DNA of 64,000 nt, taken from Nocardioides albertanoniae (GTDB lineage Bacteria; Actinomycetota; Actinomycetes; Propionibacteriales; Nocardioidaceae). Within the stretch, counting starts at the first letter, position 1. Every line of letters begins with the position of its first letter. The DNA lies in NCBI RefSeq assembly GCF_006716315.1, contig NZ_VFOV01000001.1, positions 3,550,501 to 3,614,500 on the forward strand, read 5' to 3'. The notes under the pieces are model-generated. The model did not search any database. It saw nothing but the letters and a program-made list of their open reading frames with translations, and was not told the origin of the DNA. Made by a program: the position numbers and the translations under genes. Below are positions 7,301-16,441 of this stretch, piece after piece.

Positions 7301-9148
7301 TTACTCGGGCACGTTGCGGTAGGCGCCGTCGGAGGCCGAGGTGGCCATCGAGGCGTAGGCACGCAGCGCCGCGGAGATCTTCCGGTCACGGTCGATCGGC
7401 GTGTAGGGCTTCTCGCGCTTCTCCTGGGCGGCGCGACGCTCGTCGAGGACGATGTCGTCGACGTCGAGGGAGATCGCACGGTTCGGGATGTCGATGGTGA
7501 TCTGGTCGCCGTCCTCGACCAGCGCGATCAGGCCGCCGCCGGCCGCCTCCGGGGAGACGTGGCCGATCGAGAGCCCGCTCGTGCCGCCGGAGAAGCGTCC
7601 GTCGGTGATCAGGGCGCACTTCTGACCCAGGCCGCGCCCCTTGAGGAACGAGGTCGGGTAGAGCATCTCCTGCATGCCGGGACCGCCCTTGGGGCCCTCG
7701 TAGCGGATCACCACGACATGGCCGGGCTCGACCTTCTTCTTCAAGATGCCGTCGACGGCGGCGTCCTGGGACTCGAAGACGATCGCGGTGCCGGTGAAGG
7801 TCAGGCAGTCCTCCGGCACGCCGGCGGTCTTCACCACACAGCCGTCGGGGGCGATGTTGCCGGACAGGATCGCGAGCCCGCCGTCGGCGGTGTAGGCGTG
7901 CTCGAAGTCTCGGATGCAGCCTTCGGCGGCGTCGGTGTCGAGGCTCGCCCAGAGGTTCTCGGTGGAGAACGCCTCAGTCGTACGCACCCCGCCGGGCGCG
8001 GCGAGGAAGAGGTCGAGCGCCTCCTGGCTGGGATTCTCTCCGCGGATGTCCCAGGCGCCCAACCATTCCTCGACGGTGTCGGAGTGGACGCTGTGGACGT
8101 CCTCGTTGAGCGCGCCGCCGCGGCGCAGCTCGCCGAGCAGGGCCGGGATGCCGCCGGCACGGTGGACGTCTTCCATGTGGAACTTCGGCGAGTTGGGAGC
8201 GACCTTCGACAGGCACGGCACCCGCCGCGAGATCTCGTCCATGTCGTGCACGTTGAAGTCGAGCTCGGCCTCACGGGCAGCGGCGAGCAGGTGCAGCACG
8301 GTGTTGGTCGAGCCGCCCATGGCGACGTCGAGCGCGACCGCGTTCTCGAACGCGCTGCGGTTGGCGATGTTGCGCGGCAGGACGGACTCGTCGTCCTCCT
8401 CGTAGTAGCGGCGGCACAGTTCGACGACCGTACGCCCCGCCTGTTCGAAGAGCGCGCGGCGCTTGGCGTGGGTGGCCAGCGTCGAGCCGTTGCCCGGCAG
8501 GCTCAGGCCGATGGCCTCGGTGAGGCAGTTCATCGAGTTGGCGGTGAACATGCCGCTGCAGGAGCCACAGGTCGGACAGGCCGAGCGCTCGACCGTGTCG
8601 AGCAGCTCGTCGCTGACCGCGTCGTTGGCCGAGAGCACCATGGCGTCGACCAGGTCGAGCTTGTCGTGCACGATGCCCTCGACCGCGGTGGTCTTGCCGG
8701 CCTCCATCGGACCGCCGGAGACGAAGACGACCGGAATGTTGAGGCGCAGGCTCGCCAGCAGCATCCCGGGGGTGATCTTGTCGCAGTTGGAGATGCACAC
8801 GATCGCGTCGGCGCGGTGCGCCTCGACCATGTATTCGACCGCGTCGGCGATCAGTTCACGGCTCGGCAGCGAGTAGAGCATGCCGGCGTGACCCATCGCG
8901 ATGCCGTCGTCGACGGCGATCGTGTTGAACTCCTTGGCCACTCCCCCGGCCTCCTTGATCGTCTCGGCGACGATCTTGCCGAGGTCACGAAGGTGGACAT
9001 GGCCGGGCACGAACTCCGTGAACGAGTTGGCGATCGCGATGATCGGCTTGCCGAAGTCGCCATCGGTCATGCCGGTCGCACGCCACAGCGCGCGGGCACC
9101 CGCCATGTTGCGGCCCGAGGTCGATGTTGCGGAGCGAAGAGTGGGCAT
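7301..9148 (-). CDS. ilvD: Dihydroxy-acid dehydratase
   Basis: 615 aa. Fe-S enzyme that dehydrates 2,3-dihydroxy acids to 2-oxo acids in Val/Ile synthesis. Seen: [19 protein letters not shown] at the start, cluster cysteines C122 in [10 protein letters not shown] and C197 in [16 protein letters not shown], and the C-terminal [20 protein letters not shown]. Like the E. coli enzyme it has [10 protein letters not shown] where the [2Fe-2S] mycobacterial/plant type has a third cysteine (TPCN), so the cluster may be the oxygen-sensitive type (inference). TAACCT (9161-9156) lies 7 nt before ATG 9148, a leaderless layout. A PPOX gene follows in the same operon. A palindromic repeat lies upstream. Confidence 0.98.
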   Translation of the reverse strand: MPTLRSATSTSGRNMAGARALWRATGMTDGDFGKPIIAIANSFTEFVPGHVHLRDLGKIVAETIKEAGGVAKEFNTIAVDDGIAMGHAGMLYSLPSRELIADAVEYMVEAHRADAIVCISNCDKITPGMLLASLRLNIPVVFVSGGPMEAGKTTAVEGIVHDKLDLVDAMVLSANDAVSDELLDTVERSACPTCGSCSGMFTANSMNCLTEAIGLSLPGNGSTLATHAKRRALFEQAGRTVVELCRRYYEEDDESVLPRNIANRSAFENAVALDVAMGGSTNTVLHLLAAAREAELDFNVHDMDEISRRVPCLSKVAPNSPKFHMEDVHRAGGIPALLGELRRGGALNEDVHSVHSDTVEEWLGAWDIRGENPSQEALDLFLAAPGGVRTTEAFSTENLWASLDTDAAEGCIRDFEHAYTADGGLAILSGNIAPDGCVVKTAGVPEDCLTFTGTAIVFESQDAAVDGILKKKVEPGHVVVIRYEGPKGGPGMQEMLYPTSFLKGRGLGQKCALITDGRFSGGTSGLSIGHVSPEAAGGGLIALVEDGDQITIDIPNRAISLDVDDIVLDERRAAQEKREKPYTPIDRDRKISAALRAYASMATSASDGAYRNVPE

Positions 9149-9209
9149 ACCACTCAGGTTACGCCCGCCCACGTACGACCTCGAACACCCCGACACACGC
9201 TGGACCACC

Positions 9210-9336
9210 GCCGAGTCGGCTCGTCCTGACCGGTTCGTACGCCGAGTCGGCTCGCTCTGACCATCTCCGCCGTCGAGTCGGCTCGTTAGAACGCGCCGAC
9301 TCGACCTGGATCTTGGTCAGGACGAGCCGACTCGGC
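9210..9336. repeat. Nested palindromic intergenic repeat, copy 1
   Basis: The outer arms 9210-9231 and 9315-9336 are exact inverted repeats of 22 bp, built on GAGTCGGCTCGTCCTGAC. An extra near-copy of the left arm lies at 9241-9262. The inner palindrome has 16-bp arms 9272-9287 and 9290-9305 around AG, with one mismatch. It begins 8 nt after the stop codon of the Asp-box gene (minus strand) and ends 61 nt before the ilvD start. A second copy with the same order of parts lies at 22727-22823. Confidence 0.9.
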
Positions 9337-9343
9337 GCGGATC

Positions 9344-10411
9344 TCAGACCTTGGCGGCCCGGACCACCATCACGTCGGGGATGTCACGGAGGATCTCGCG
9401 CCAGGTCTCGCCGGCGTCGGCGGAGGCCCAGACGGAGCCGTTGCGGGCGCCGAAGTAGACGCCGGCCTCGGCGTGGTCGTCGGCGCACATCGCGTCGCGC
9501 ATGACACCGACGTAGAAGTGGTCGGGGAGGCCGTCGGTGAGCGGCTCCCAGTGGTCGCCGGCGTCGCGGGAGCGCCATACGACCGGCTTCGCCTCCGGCG
9601 GGTAGCGCGACTCACCGGCTCCGATCGGGAAGGTGAAGATCGTGTCGGGCTCCTGCGGGTGGACGACGACGGCGAAGCCGAAGTCGGTCGGCAGCCCGTC
9701 GGCGATCGACTTCCAGGTCAGACCCTCGTCGTCGGAGCGGTAGACGCCACCGTGGTTCTGCAGATAGAGCCGCTGCGGGGCCGAGGGGTGGCGGGCCACC
9801 TTGTGCACGCACTGCCCGAACTCGGGATACTGCTGCCCCTCGGGCAGGAACACCGCGATGATGCCGTTGTTGCGCGCCTCCCAGCTCTCCCCGCCGTCGC
9901 GGGTCTGGTAGACCCCGCCGGTCGAGATCGCCGCGGTGACGGAGGACGGATCGGTCGGGTGCGGCAGGATCGTGTGGAACGCCTGGCCGCCGAGCCCCTC
10001 GTTCCACTCGGTGCGGTGCGGGTGCTCCCACAGGCCGCGTACGAGGTCGAAGGAGGCACCTCCGTCGCCGGACCGGAAGATCGCACCGGGTTCGACCCCG
10101 GCCCAGATGGTGCCGTCGGGAAGACCGGGCTGGATCTGCCAGACCCGGGCCAGGCTCGCGTCGACGTCGTCGGGGAACGACATCGATGTCTCGGTCCAGC
10201 TCTTCCCGTCGTCGGCGGAGGCGCGCACCAGCGCGCCCAGCCACAGCGAGGAGCAGCCGGCGAGGATGCGCCCGGTGCCGGGCTCGATCATGGCGGAGTA
10301 GATCTCCTCCATGTCATGGTGCGGACCGGTGAAGTCCCAGTCCTGACGGGCGTCGTCAGAGTGCCCTATCCACAGACCCTTTCGGGTCCCCACCAGCAGC
10401 TTCGTAGCCAT
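9344..10411 (-). CDS. Asp-box (BNR) beta-propeller protein, sialidase/VPS10-like
   Basis: 355 aa. Six Asp-box motifs (S/TxDxGxxW) occur at regular spacing: SADDGKSW, SGDGGASF, TRDGGESW, SDDEGLTW, SRDAGDHW, SADAGETW. This indicates a propeller of about six blades. The arginine triad and Tyr/Glu catalytic residues of true sialidases are not evident, so an enzymatic role is unsupported. There is no signal peptide after ATG 10411 (MATKLLVGTRKGLW), so the protein is probably cytosolic. The frame is open to an upstream codon at 10492, but that extension is basic and unconserved in character. A palindromic repeat follows the stop. Confidence 0.85.
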   Translation of the reverse strand: MATKLLVGTRKGLWIGHSDDARQDWDFTGPHHDMEEIYSAMIEPGTGRILAGCSSLWLGALVRASADDGKSWTETSMSFPDDVDASLARVWQIQPGLPDGTIWAGVEPGAIFRSGDGGASFDLVRGLWEHPHRTEWNEGLGGQAFHTILPHPTDPSSVTAAISTGGVYQTRDGGESWEARNNGIIAVFLPEGQQYPEFGQCVHKVARHPSAPQRLYLQNHGGVYRSDDEGLTWKSIADGLPTDFGFAVVVHPQEPDTIFTFPIGAGESRYPPEAKPVVWRSRDAGDHWEPLTDGLPDHFYVGVMRDAMCADDHAEAGVYFGARNGSVWASADAGETWREILRDIPDVMVVRAAKV

Positions 10412-10548
10412 GCGTCCAGCATCCACCCGGTCGCCGCCTGGTGCCAGCGCAATTCGGTGAAAGGTGCGGCGGGAGAAACTTTCGCCGCCCACGCCACCCG
10501 CCGGGCGCGGTTCTTCTGCCTCGGCCGTGCAGGTCCTAGCCTGGCCCC

Positions 10549-11310
10549 ATGACCAGACCCGCCTGGGAGACGTACGCCGCGATCCTCTTCGACCTCGACG
10601 GCGTGATCACGCCGACGGCAGTGGTGCACATGCGCGCCTGGGAGGAGATGTTCAACGCCTATCTGAGACAGAAGACCCCAGGCGCCGAGCCCTACACCGA
10701 GCAGGACTACTTCGCCTACGTCGACGGCAAGCCGCGCTACGACGGGGTGCGCGACTTCCTCGCCTCACGTGACATCGAGCTGCCCGAGGGCACCCCGGAG
10801 GACTCGCCCGACCTCGAGACCGTCTGCGGTCTCGGTAACCGGAAGAACAACGCCTTCAACGAGGTGCTCGAGCGCGACGGGGTGGAGGCCTACCCCGGCT
10901 CGGTGCGGTTCCTCGACTACCTCGCCACCCTCGACGTACGTCTGGCCGTGGTGTCGTCGTCGGTCAACGCGCCCACGGTTTTGAAGTCGGCGGGGCTGCT
11001 GGACAGGTTCGAGACCGTCGTGTCGGGAGCCGTCGCGGACGAGCAGGGGCTGCCCGGCAAGCCTGCCCCGGACACATTTGTCTACGCAGGTAGCGTGCTC
11101 GGAGCCACCCCGAGCGAAGCCGTCGTTCTCGAAGACGCGGTCTCCGGGGTGCGCGCCGGCAAGGCAGGAGACTTCGCCCTCGTGGTCGGGGTGGATCGCG
11201 GCGCAGGCCACGACACCCTCACCGACGCCGGCGCCGGCCTCGTCGTCTCCGACCTCGCCGAGCTCATTCCCGAGAACCCTGACCTACCTGCTCGAGGAGC
11301 ACAGCAGTGA
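10549..11310 (+). CDS. HAD-superfamily beta-phosphoglucomutase-like enzyme
   Basis: 253 aa. HAD motif I is FDLDGVIT (nucleophile D15, acid/base D17), motif II is VVSSS, the motif III lysine is in GLPGKPAPD, and motif IV is VLEDAVSGVRAG. The cap is the helical type of beta-phosphoglucomutase. It probably interconverts beta-glucose 1-phosphate and glucose 6-phosphate. Its stop overlaps the GTG of the GH65 phosphorylase gene (GTGA), and that enzyme class releases beta-glucose 1-phosphate, so the two steps fit. TAGCCT (10537-10542) lies 6 nt before the ATG, a leaderless layout. Confidence 0.9.
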   Translation: MTRPAWETYAAILFDLDGVITPTAVVHMRAWEEMFNAYLRQKTPGAEPYTEQDYFAYVDGKPRYDGVRDFLASRDIELPEGTPEDSPDLETVCGLGNRKNNAFNEVLERDGVEAYPGSVRFLDYLATLDVRLAVVSSSVNAPTVLKSAGLLDRFETVVSGAVADEQGLPGKPAPDTFVYAGSVLGATPSEAVVLEDAVSGVRAGKAGDFALVVGVDRGAGHDTLTDAGAGLVVSDLAELIPENPDLPARGAQQ

Positions 11311-13907
11311 AGACCAACGTCGGCCCGAACCCCCTGGACCGAGCCCGTTTCCCCGTCGACCCGTGGCGCCTGGTCGAGACCAGCTATTCGCCCGAGGACG
11401 TCGGTCTGACCGAGACGATCTTCAGCGTCGCCAACGGCTATCTCGGCATGCGCGGCACCCCCGAGGAGGGGCGCCCGACCTACGCCCACGGCACCTTCAT
11501 CAACGGCTTCCACGAGACCTGGCCGATCCGTCACGCGGAGAATGCCTACGGTTTCGCGAAGACCGGCCAGACGATCGTCAACGCCCCCGACGCGAAGATC
11601 ATGAAGATCTACGTCGACGACGAGCCGCTGACCTTCGGCACCTCCGACCTGGAGGAGTACGAGCGGGTGCTCGACTTCCGGGCCGGCGTGCTGCGGCGGC
11701 ATCTGGTGTGGCGTACGCCCTCGGGCAAGCGGGTCGCGATCGAGTCGACCCGGATGGTCTCGATGACCCAGCGCCACCTCTCGATCCAGACGCTGGAGAT
11801 CACGATGCTGAGCGGCTCGGCGCCGATCGTGATCTCCTCCCAGCTGCTCAACCGGCAGGACGGCAAGGACGAGTACCACGTGCCGTCGGCGGCGCTGGGT
11901 GAGGGGATGGACCCGCGCAAGGCCTCCGCCTTCGACTCCCGCGTGCTGCTCCCCCAGCTCTCCTTCGCCGACGAGGAGCAGATGACGCTCGGCTACCGGT
12001 GCGCCAACTCCGGCATGACGATCGCCGTCAGCGCCGCCCACCAGATCGACACCCCCGACCCGGTCGAGACGATCGTGCGCGCCGAGGACGACCTGGCCAA
12101 GGCGGTCTTCCGCGTCGACGCCACCGAGGGCAGCACCCTGCGGATGCAGAAGACGGTGGCCTACCACACCTCCCGCGGCGTGCCGGTGCGCGAGCTGGCC
12201 GATCGCTGCGGCCGTACGCTCGATCGGGCGAACCGCCTCGGTGTCAGCCACTTCGAGCAGGACCAGCGCACCTGGTACGACGAGTTCTGGGCCGCCGCCG
12301 ACGTCGAGGTCGGGCCGCCCGTGGAGCCCGCGGACGGGAGCTCGGCCGGCGACATCTCGGCGGTGCAGCAGGCGATCCGGTTCAACCTGTTCTCGCTCGC
12401 CCAGGCGACCGCCCGCACCGACGGGCTCGGCGTGCCGGCGAAGGGGGTCACCGGCTCCGGCTACGAGGGGCACTACTTCTGGGACACGGAGTGCTACGTC
12501 GTACCGTTCCTCTGCTACACCCAGCCCGAGGTCGCCCGCAACGTGATGCACGCGCGCTCGGTGATGCTCCCGGCAGCACGACAGCGAGCTCGGGAGATGG
12601 CCGCCGAGGGCGCGCTGTTCGCGTGGCGCACCATCAACGGGCAGGAGGCCTCGGCCTACTACGCGGCCGGCACCGCTCAGGTGCACATCGACGCCGACAT
12701 CGCCTTCGCGCTGATGAAGTACGTCTACGCGACCGGCGACACCGCCTATCTCGTCCGTGAGGGCGTCGACATCCTGGTCGAGACCTCTCGGATGTGGGCC
12801 GATCTGGGCTTCTGGCGCCACAACGGGGAGCCGTCCTTCCACATCCACGGCGTGACCGGGCCCGACGAATACACCACGGTGGTCAACAACAACCTGTTCA
12901 CCAACGTGATGGCCCGCTACAACCTGGAGAAGGCGGTCGAGACGATCGAGCTGCTCCGCACCGACTACCCGCGCGAGTACGAGCAGGTCATGGGGCGGAT
13001 GAGCCTGTCGACCGAGGAGGTCGAGGAGTGGGGTCGCTGCGCTGCCGCGATGCACATCCCCTACGACGCCGGCCTCGGCATCCACCCGCAGGACGACAAC
13101 TTCCTCGACCGCGAGGTGTGGGACCTGCCCAACACCCCCGATGCCGTACGCCCGCTGCTGCTGCACTACCACCCGCTGGTGATCTACCGGTTCCAGGTGC
13201 TCAAGCAGACCGACGTCGTGCTCGCCCTCTTCCAGCAGGGCAACCGGTTCACCCCGGCCGAGAAGCGGGCCGACTTCGAATACTACGACCCGATCACCAC
13301 CGGTGACTCGACGCTGTCGGCGGTCGTGCAGTCGATCATGGCGGCCGAGGTCGGCTACCAGGATGCCGCGCTGCGCTACTTCTACGACGCGCTCTACGTC
13401 GACCTGCACAACATGCACGGCAACACCGTCGACGGCATGCACATCGCCTCGACGGGTGGGGTCTGGGGCGGGCTCGCGTTCGGCTTCGGCGGCATGCGCG
13501 ACTACGACGGCAACCTCTCCTTCGACCCGAGGCTGCCGACCCAGTGGGGCTCGCTGAGCTTCCGGGTGCAGTGGCGCTCGACCCGGATGAAGGTGACCGT
13601 GACCGCGAGCCGGATCGACTTCACCGTCGAGGACACCCCCGGCGAGGAGTTCGACGTGCCGGTCAGCGTGCGCGGCGAGCACTTCGTGGTCACCAAGGGC
13701 TCGGCGGTCTCTGTGCCGCTCGCCGACCAGGGGCCGCGGATCGGCACCAGCCTCGACGCGGAGCCGCACGGCGGCACTCGTCAGGACGGCTCGCAGATCA
13801 CCGCCACTGTGCCGACGCCGATCCCGCCCGAGGTCTACGAGGAGGAGCACGTCGAGCACGCGATGGTGCCGCACGAGGGTCGTCACACCACGGACTCCAC
13901 CTCCTGA
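11307..13907 (+). CDS. Glycoside hydrolase family 65 disaccharide phosphorylase
   Basis: 866 aa. Inverting phosphorylase of the maltose/trehalose/kojibiose phosphorylase family. N-terminal beta-sandwich (about 1-290), an (alpha/alpha)6 catalytic domain with GYEGHYFWDTECYVVPFL and the general acid E521 in HGVTGPDEYTTVVNNN, then TASTGGVWGGLAFGFGGMRD-type C-terminal elements starting HIASTGG. The GTG start is set by GAGGAG 7 nt upstream and by GTGA overlap with the phosphomutase gene. It would turn an alpha-glucosyl disaccharide plus phosphate into beta-glucose 1-phosphate and glucose. The exact disaccharide cannot be told from the sequence. No transporter for it is adjacent, so an internal sugar such as trehalose or maltose is possible (inference). 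Confidence 0.93.
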   Translation: MKTNVGPNPLDRARFPVDPWRLVETSYSPEDVGLTETIFSVANGYLGMRGTPEEGRPTYAHGTFINGFHETWPIRHAENAYGFAKTGQTIVNAPDAKIMKIYVDDEPLTFGTSDLEEYERVLDFRAGVLRRHLVWRTPSGKRVAIESTRMVSMTQRHLSIQTLEITMLSGSAPIVISSQLLNRQDGKDEYHVPSAALGEGMDPRKASAFDSRVLLPQLSFADEEQMTLGYRCANSGMTIAVSAAHQIDTPDPVETIVRAEDDLAKAVFRVDATEGSTLRMQKTVAYHTSRGVPVRELADRCGRTLDRANRLGVSHFEQDQRTWYDEFWAAADVEVGPPVEPADGSSAGDISAVQQAIRFNLFSLAQATARTDGLGVPAKGVTGSGYEGHYFWDTECYVVPFLCYTQPEVARNVMHARSVMLPAARQRAREMAAEGALFAWRTINGQEASAYYAAGTAQVHIDADIAFALMKYVYATGDTAYLVREGVDILVETSRMWADLGFWRHNGEPSFHIHGVTGPDEYTTVVNNNLFTNVMARYNLEKAVETIELLRTDYPREYEQVMGRMSLSTEEVEEWGRCAAAMHIPYDAGLGIHPQDDNFLDREVWDLPNTPDAVRPLLLHYHPLVIYRFQVLKQTDVVLALFQQGNRFTPAEKRADFEYYDPITTGDSTLSAVVQSIMAAEVGYQDAALRYFYDALYVDLHNMHGNTVDGMHIASTGGVWGGLAFGFGGMRDYDGNLSFDPRLPTQWGSLSFRVQWRSTRMKVTVTASRIDFTVEDTPGEEFDVPVSVRGEHFVVTKGSAVSVPLADQGPRIGTSLDAEPHGGTRQDGSQITATVPTPIPPEVYEEEHVEHAMVPHEGRHTTDSTS

Positions 13908-13936
13908 GCCTGGCCCACCGTCACTAGACTGACCGG

Positions 13937-14836
13937 GTGGTCCCACGCTTCGCTTCCGGCAGCTCGATCCTGCGGACGAAGGTGGCCCACCCGGTCGTTC
14001 TGGTGCTGATCGGGATCGCCTCGGTGCAGGTCGGCGCGACCTTCGCCAAGTCGCTCTTCGACGAGGTCACCCCGACCGCGATGGTGTGGCTGAGGCTCTC
14101 GCTCTCGGCACTCATCCTGCTGGCGATCACCAGGCCGCGGGTCCGTGGCTTCGCGCGCCGGGACTGGCTGGTCGTCCTCGCCTTCGGAGCCTCGCTCGGG
14201 CTGATGAACTGGACGATCTACCAGGCCTTCGCCCGGCTCCCGATCGGGATCGCGGTCACGATCGAGTTCATCGGGCCGCTGACGATCGCGCTGCTCAGCT
14301 CGCGGCGCGCCCGCGACCTGGTCTGGGTGGCGCTGGCGGCGGCCGGGGTGGTGCTGCTCGGTCTCGAGCCCGGCCCCATCTCGATCCCGGGTGTGCTGTT
14401 CGCGCTGGCCGCCGGGGCCTGCTGGGCCTCCTACATCGTGCTGTCGAAGGCGACGGGCGCGCGCTGGGAGGGCATCGACGGGCTCGCCCTGGCCTCCACG
14501 GTCGCGGCCGTCGCGCTGACCCCCGCAGCGATGACGCACACCGACGGGCTCGGCGCCCCGCACGTGTGGCTCGTCGGGCTGATGGTGGGCCTGATGTCGT
14601 CGGTCGTCCCCTACTCCCTGGATCTCATCGCGCTGCGCTCGATCAAGCCCGCGCTCTACGCGATCCTGATGTCTCTCGAGCCCGCCGCCGGAGCGCTGGC
14701 CGCGATCGTCGTGCTCCACGAGGGGCTCTCGGGCCAGCAATGGCTGGCGATCGCCTGCGTCGTGGTCGCCTCCGCGGGCGCGACCACCACCGGGAAGCCG
14801 GCCCATCACGTGCCGGCGGAGTCGACGCCGGCCTGA
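13937..14836 (+). CDS. EamA/DMT-superfamily transporter (RhtA-like exporter)
   Basis: 299 aa with about ten hydrophobic segments in two EamA repeats, for example VLVLIGIASVQVGATFAKSL and LVWVALAAAGVVLLGLEPGP. SVVPYSLDLIALRSIKPALY and LMSLEPAAGALAAIVVLHEG are typical of the RhtA/YdcZ-like metabolite exporters (threonine/homoserine in E. coli). Substrate unknown. TAGACT (13925-13930) lies 6 nt before the GTG start, a leaderless layout. It lies 29 bp downstream of the GH65 gene, with its own probable promoter. Confidence 0.88.
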   Translation: MVPRFASGSSILRTKVAHPVVLVLIGIASVQVGATFAKSLFDEVTPTAMVWLRLSLSALILLAITRPRVRGFARRDWLVVLAFGASLGLMNWTIYQAFARLPIGIAVTIEFIGPLTIALLSSRRARDLVWVALAAAGVVLLGLEPGPISIPGVLFALAAGACWASYIVLSKATGARWEGIDGLALASTVAAVALTPAAMTHTDGLGAPHVWLVGLMVGLMSSVVPYSLDLIALRSIKPALYAILMSLEPAAGALAAIVVLHEGLSGQQWLAIACVVVASAGATTTGKPAHHVPAESTPA

Positions 14837-15029
14837 TGCCGGGCTGATCCGGTCTCGGGCTGAGGCCGCGCCGGCCGAGGGTGCGGGTGACGTGGGGCGT
14901 TTCACACAAGCGACACCGGAACGTCACTGACTCCGAACAGTTGGATCACTAGAGTTTTCTCACAGCAGAGCTCTCTCCCAGCTCGTCTCCCCCTCGCCCC
15001 GCTCACCCACCAGTCTCTGGAGCCGTCCG

Positions 15030-15281
15030 TTGTCGACCAACATCGTCCCTGCCCGCACCATGGCCCAGGTGGCCGTGCTCTTCGCCGCGCGCATCGCCGG
15101 CAGAGGGGTCGGCCCGATCCTGCGGCCGATCCGCATGCTCTTGGCGTGGCCGGTGACCTCACAGGCCGGCGCCCGCGACAACGCCAGGGTCGCTGAGGAG
15201 GAGATGCTGATGCGGCGTACGGAGCGCGAGGAGGTCACGCACTATCTCGAGCTGCTCGCATCGGAGAGAATGCCTGTATGA
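15030..15281 (+). CDS. Small protein of unknown function preceding hydrolase
   Basis: 83 aa. The TTG start is set by GGAG 7 nt upstream; an ATG at residue 11 (15060) is the alternative. Central segment MAQVAVLFAARIAGRGVGPI is amphipathic, and the C-terminal third is charged (RRTEREEVTHYLELLASE). No known domain recognised. Its TGA overlaps the ATG of the alpha/beta hydrolase gene (ATGA), so the two are translationally coupled. The 193-bp region before it holds CACTAGAGT near 14947-14955, a possible -10, and nothing else I recognise. Confidence 0.6.
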   Translation: MSTNIVPARTMAQVAVLFAARIAGRGVGPILRPIRMLLAWPVTSQAGARDNARVAEEEMLMRRTEREEVTHYLELLASERMPV

Positions 15282-16201
15282 CATTGCCCCGGGCGGTCGC
15301 TGAGTCGACGGTCACCTTCCGTGACGTGCTGTCCGACGACGGCACGGTGATCCGTGCGTGGACCAACGACCCCGAGGGCATCATCGACGGGCCGACCGTG
15401 CTGCTGTGCAACGGCCTCGGCACCAGCCCCTGGAACTGGCCGGCGCTGCTGCACACCTCGTGCGGCGTACGCGTCGTCTCCTGGCAGCATCGCGGCACCA
15501 CCGGCGCCGACCGGCCCGACGACCCGGCTCGGACCACCTCGCGGCACTTCGCCGAGGACGCGCTCTCGGTGATGGACGCCTTCGTGCTCGCTCGCCCCGT
15601 GGTGCTGGGCTGGTCGATCGGCGTCAACACCGCCTTCGAGCTCGCCGCCGACCACCCCGAGCGCGTCTCCGGCGTCTTCGGCGTCGCCGGGGTGCCCGGT
15701 GACACGTTCAGGTCGATGCTCGGCCCGCTGCGCCTGCCCGCGCCGGCGGCGGGTCTCGTGACCCGCACCGCATCCCGGGTGCTCCGTCGCACCGGCTCGC
15801 TGATCACTCCCCTGGCGAGCCGCCTCGACCTCGGCCCGCGCGCCATCGCCGCCTTCTCGAAGGCCGGTCTGATCGGCAAGGTCCCCGACCCCGAGCTCGC
15901 CGCCGTCGCGCTCGCGGAGTTCCTGACCACTCCGGTGGAGTGGTACTTCCACCTCGCGCTGCGCACCTCCCAACGCCGCGCGGTCTCGCTGCGCCGGATC
16001 AAGGTGCCGGTCATGCTCGTCGCCGGCAACCGCGACCTCATCGCCGGCGCACGCCACATGGCCCGCGTCGCCGACGGCGTCAAGAACGCCACCTACGTCG
16101 AGCTCGACGGCACCCACTTCATCCAGATGGAGCAACCCGCCCGCGTCCACCAGCTCCTCCTCTCCTTCCTCGACCGCGTCGCCGAACGCCAACGCACCTG
16201 A
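15278..16201 (+). CDS. Alpha/beta-fold hydrolase
   Basis: 307 aa. Nucleophile elbow GWSIGVN with Ser113, acid in AGNRDLI, histidine in DGTHFIQME: a complete catalytic triad. The oxyanion-side motif is LLCNGLGTSPWNWPAL and the WQHRGTTGADRPDD loop is typical of the epoxide hydrolase/esterase branch. A lid of helices spans about residues 140-225. Substrate unknown. Coupled to the small 83-aa gene upstream. It ends at the edge of a 21-bp repeat array that separates it from the convergent ECF transporter operon. Confidence 0.9.
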   Translation: MTLPRAVAESTVTFRDVLSDDGTVIRAWTNDPEGIIDGPTVLLCNGLGTSPWNWPALLHTSCGVRVVSWQHRGTTGADRPDDPARTTSRHFAEDALSVMDAFVLARPVVLGWSIGVNTAFELAADHPERVSGVFGVAGVPGDTFRSMLGPLRLPAPAAGLVTRTASRVLRRTGSLITPLASRLDLGPRAIAAFSKAGLIGKVPDPELAAVALAEFLTTPVEWYFHLALRTSQRRAVSLRRIKVPVMLVAGNRDLIAGARHMARVADGVKNATYVELDGTHFIQMEQPARVHQLLLSFLDRVAERQRT

Positions 16202-16219
16202 CCCTGCTTCTGCCGAGAA

Positions 16220-16441
16220 GTCACGTCTGCAGGCCGAGGGGTCACCTCTGCAGGCCGAGGGGTCACCTCTGCAGGCCGACACGTCAGGTGTGCAAGCTCA
16301 GAGGTCAGGTCTGCAGGTCGAAGAGTCAGGTCTGCAGGCCGAGAGGTCATCCATGACTTCTCGAGCTGCAGGAGTGACTCCTCGACCTGCACGAGTGACC
16401 CCTCGACCTGCAGGGGTGACTACTCGGCTGGCAGGGGTGAC
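16220..16441. repeat. 21-bp repeat array with a reversal of orientation
   Basis: Units start with GTCA at 16220, 16241, 16262, 16283, 16304, 16325 and 16346, an exact 21-bp period; the core is GTCACCTCTGCAGGCCGA with variation. From 16354 the same motif runs on the other strand, with TGAC at 16354, 16375, 16396, 16417 and 16438, again 21 bp apart. The two halves can therefore pair as one long imperfect hairpin. The array fills the gap between two convergent genes and runs about 20 bp into the 3' end of the ECF S-component gene. Confidence 0.93.

Noticed and set aside
7217..9229. 670-codon open frame opposite ilvD
   Set aside because: Antisense shadow of a well-conserved gene.
9344..10411. 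True sialidase
   Set aside because: Asp-boxes are present, but the arginine triad and the catalytic Tyr/Glu pair are not evident.
11082..13946. 954-codon open frame opposite the phosphomutase/GH65 genes
   Set aside because: Shadow frame caused by high GC at third positions; it lacks any domain and lies antisense to two clear enzymes.
16220..16441. CRISPR array
   Set aside because: Units are contiguous at 21 bp with no spacers, the orientation reverses in the middle, and no cas genes are present.
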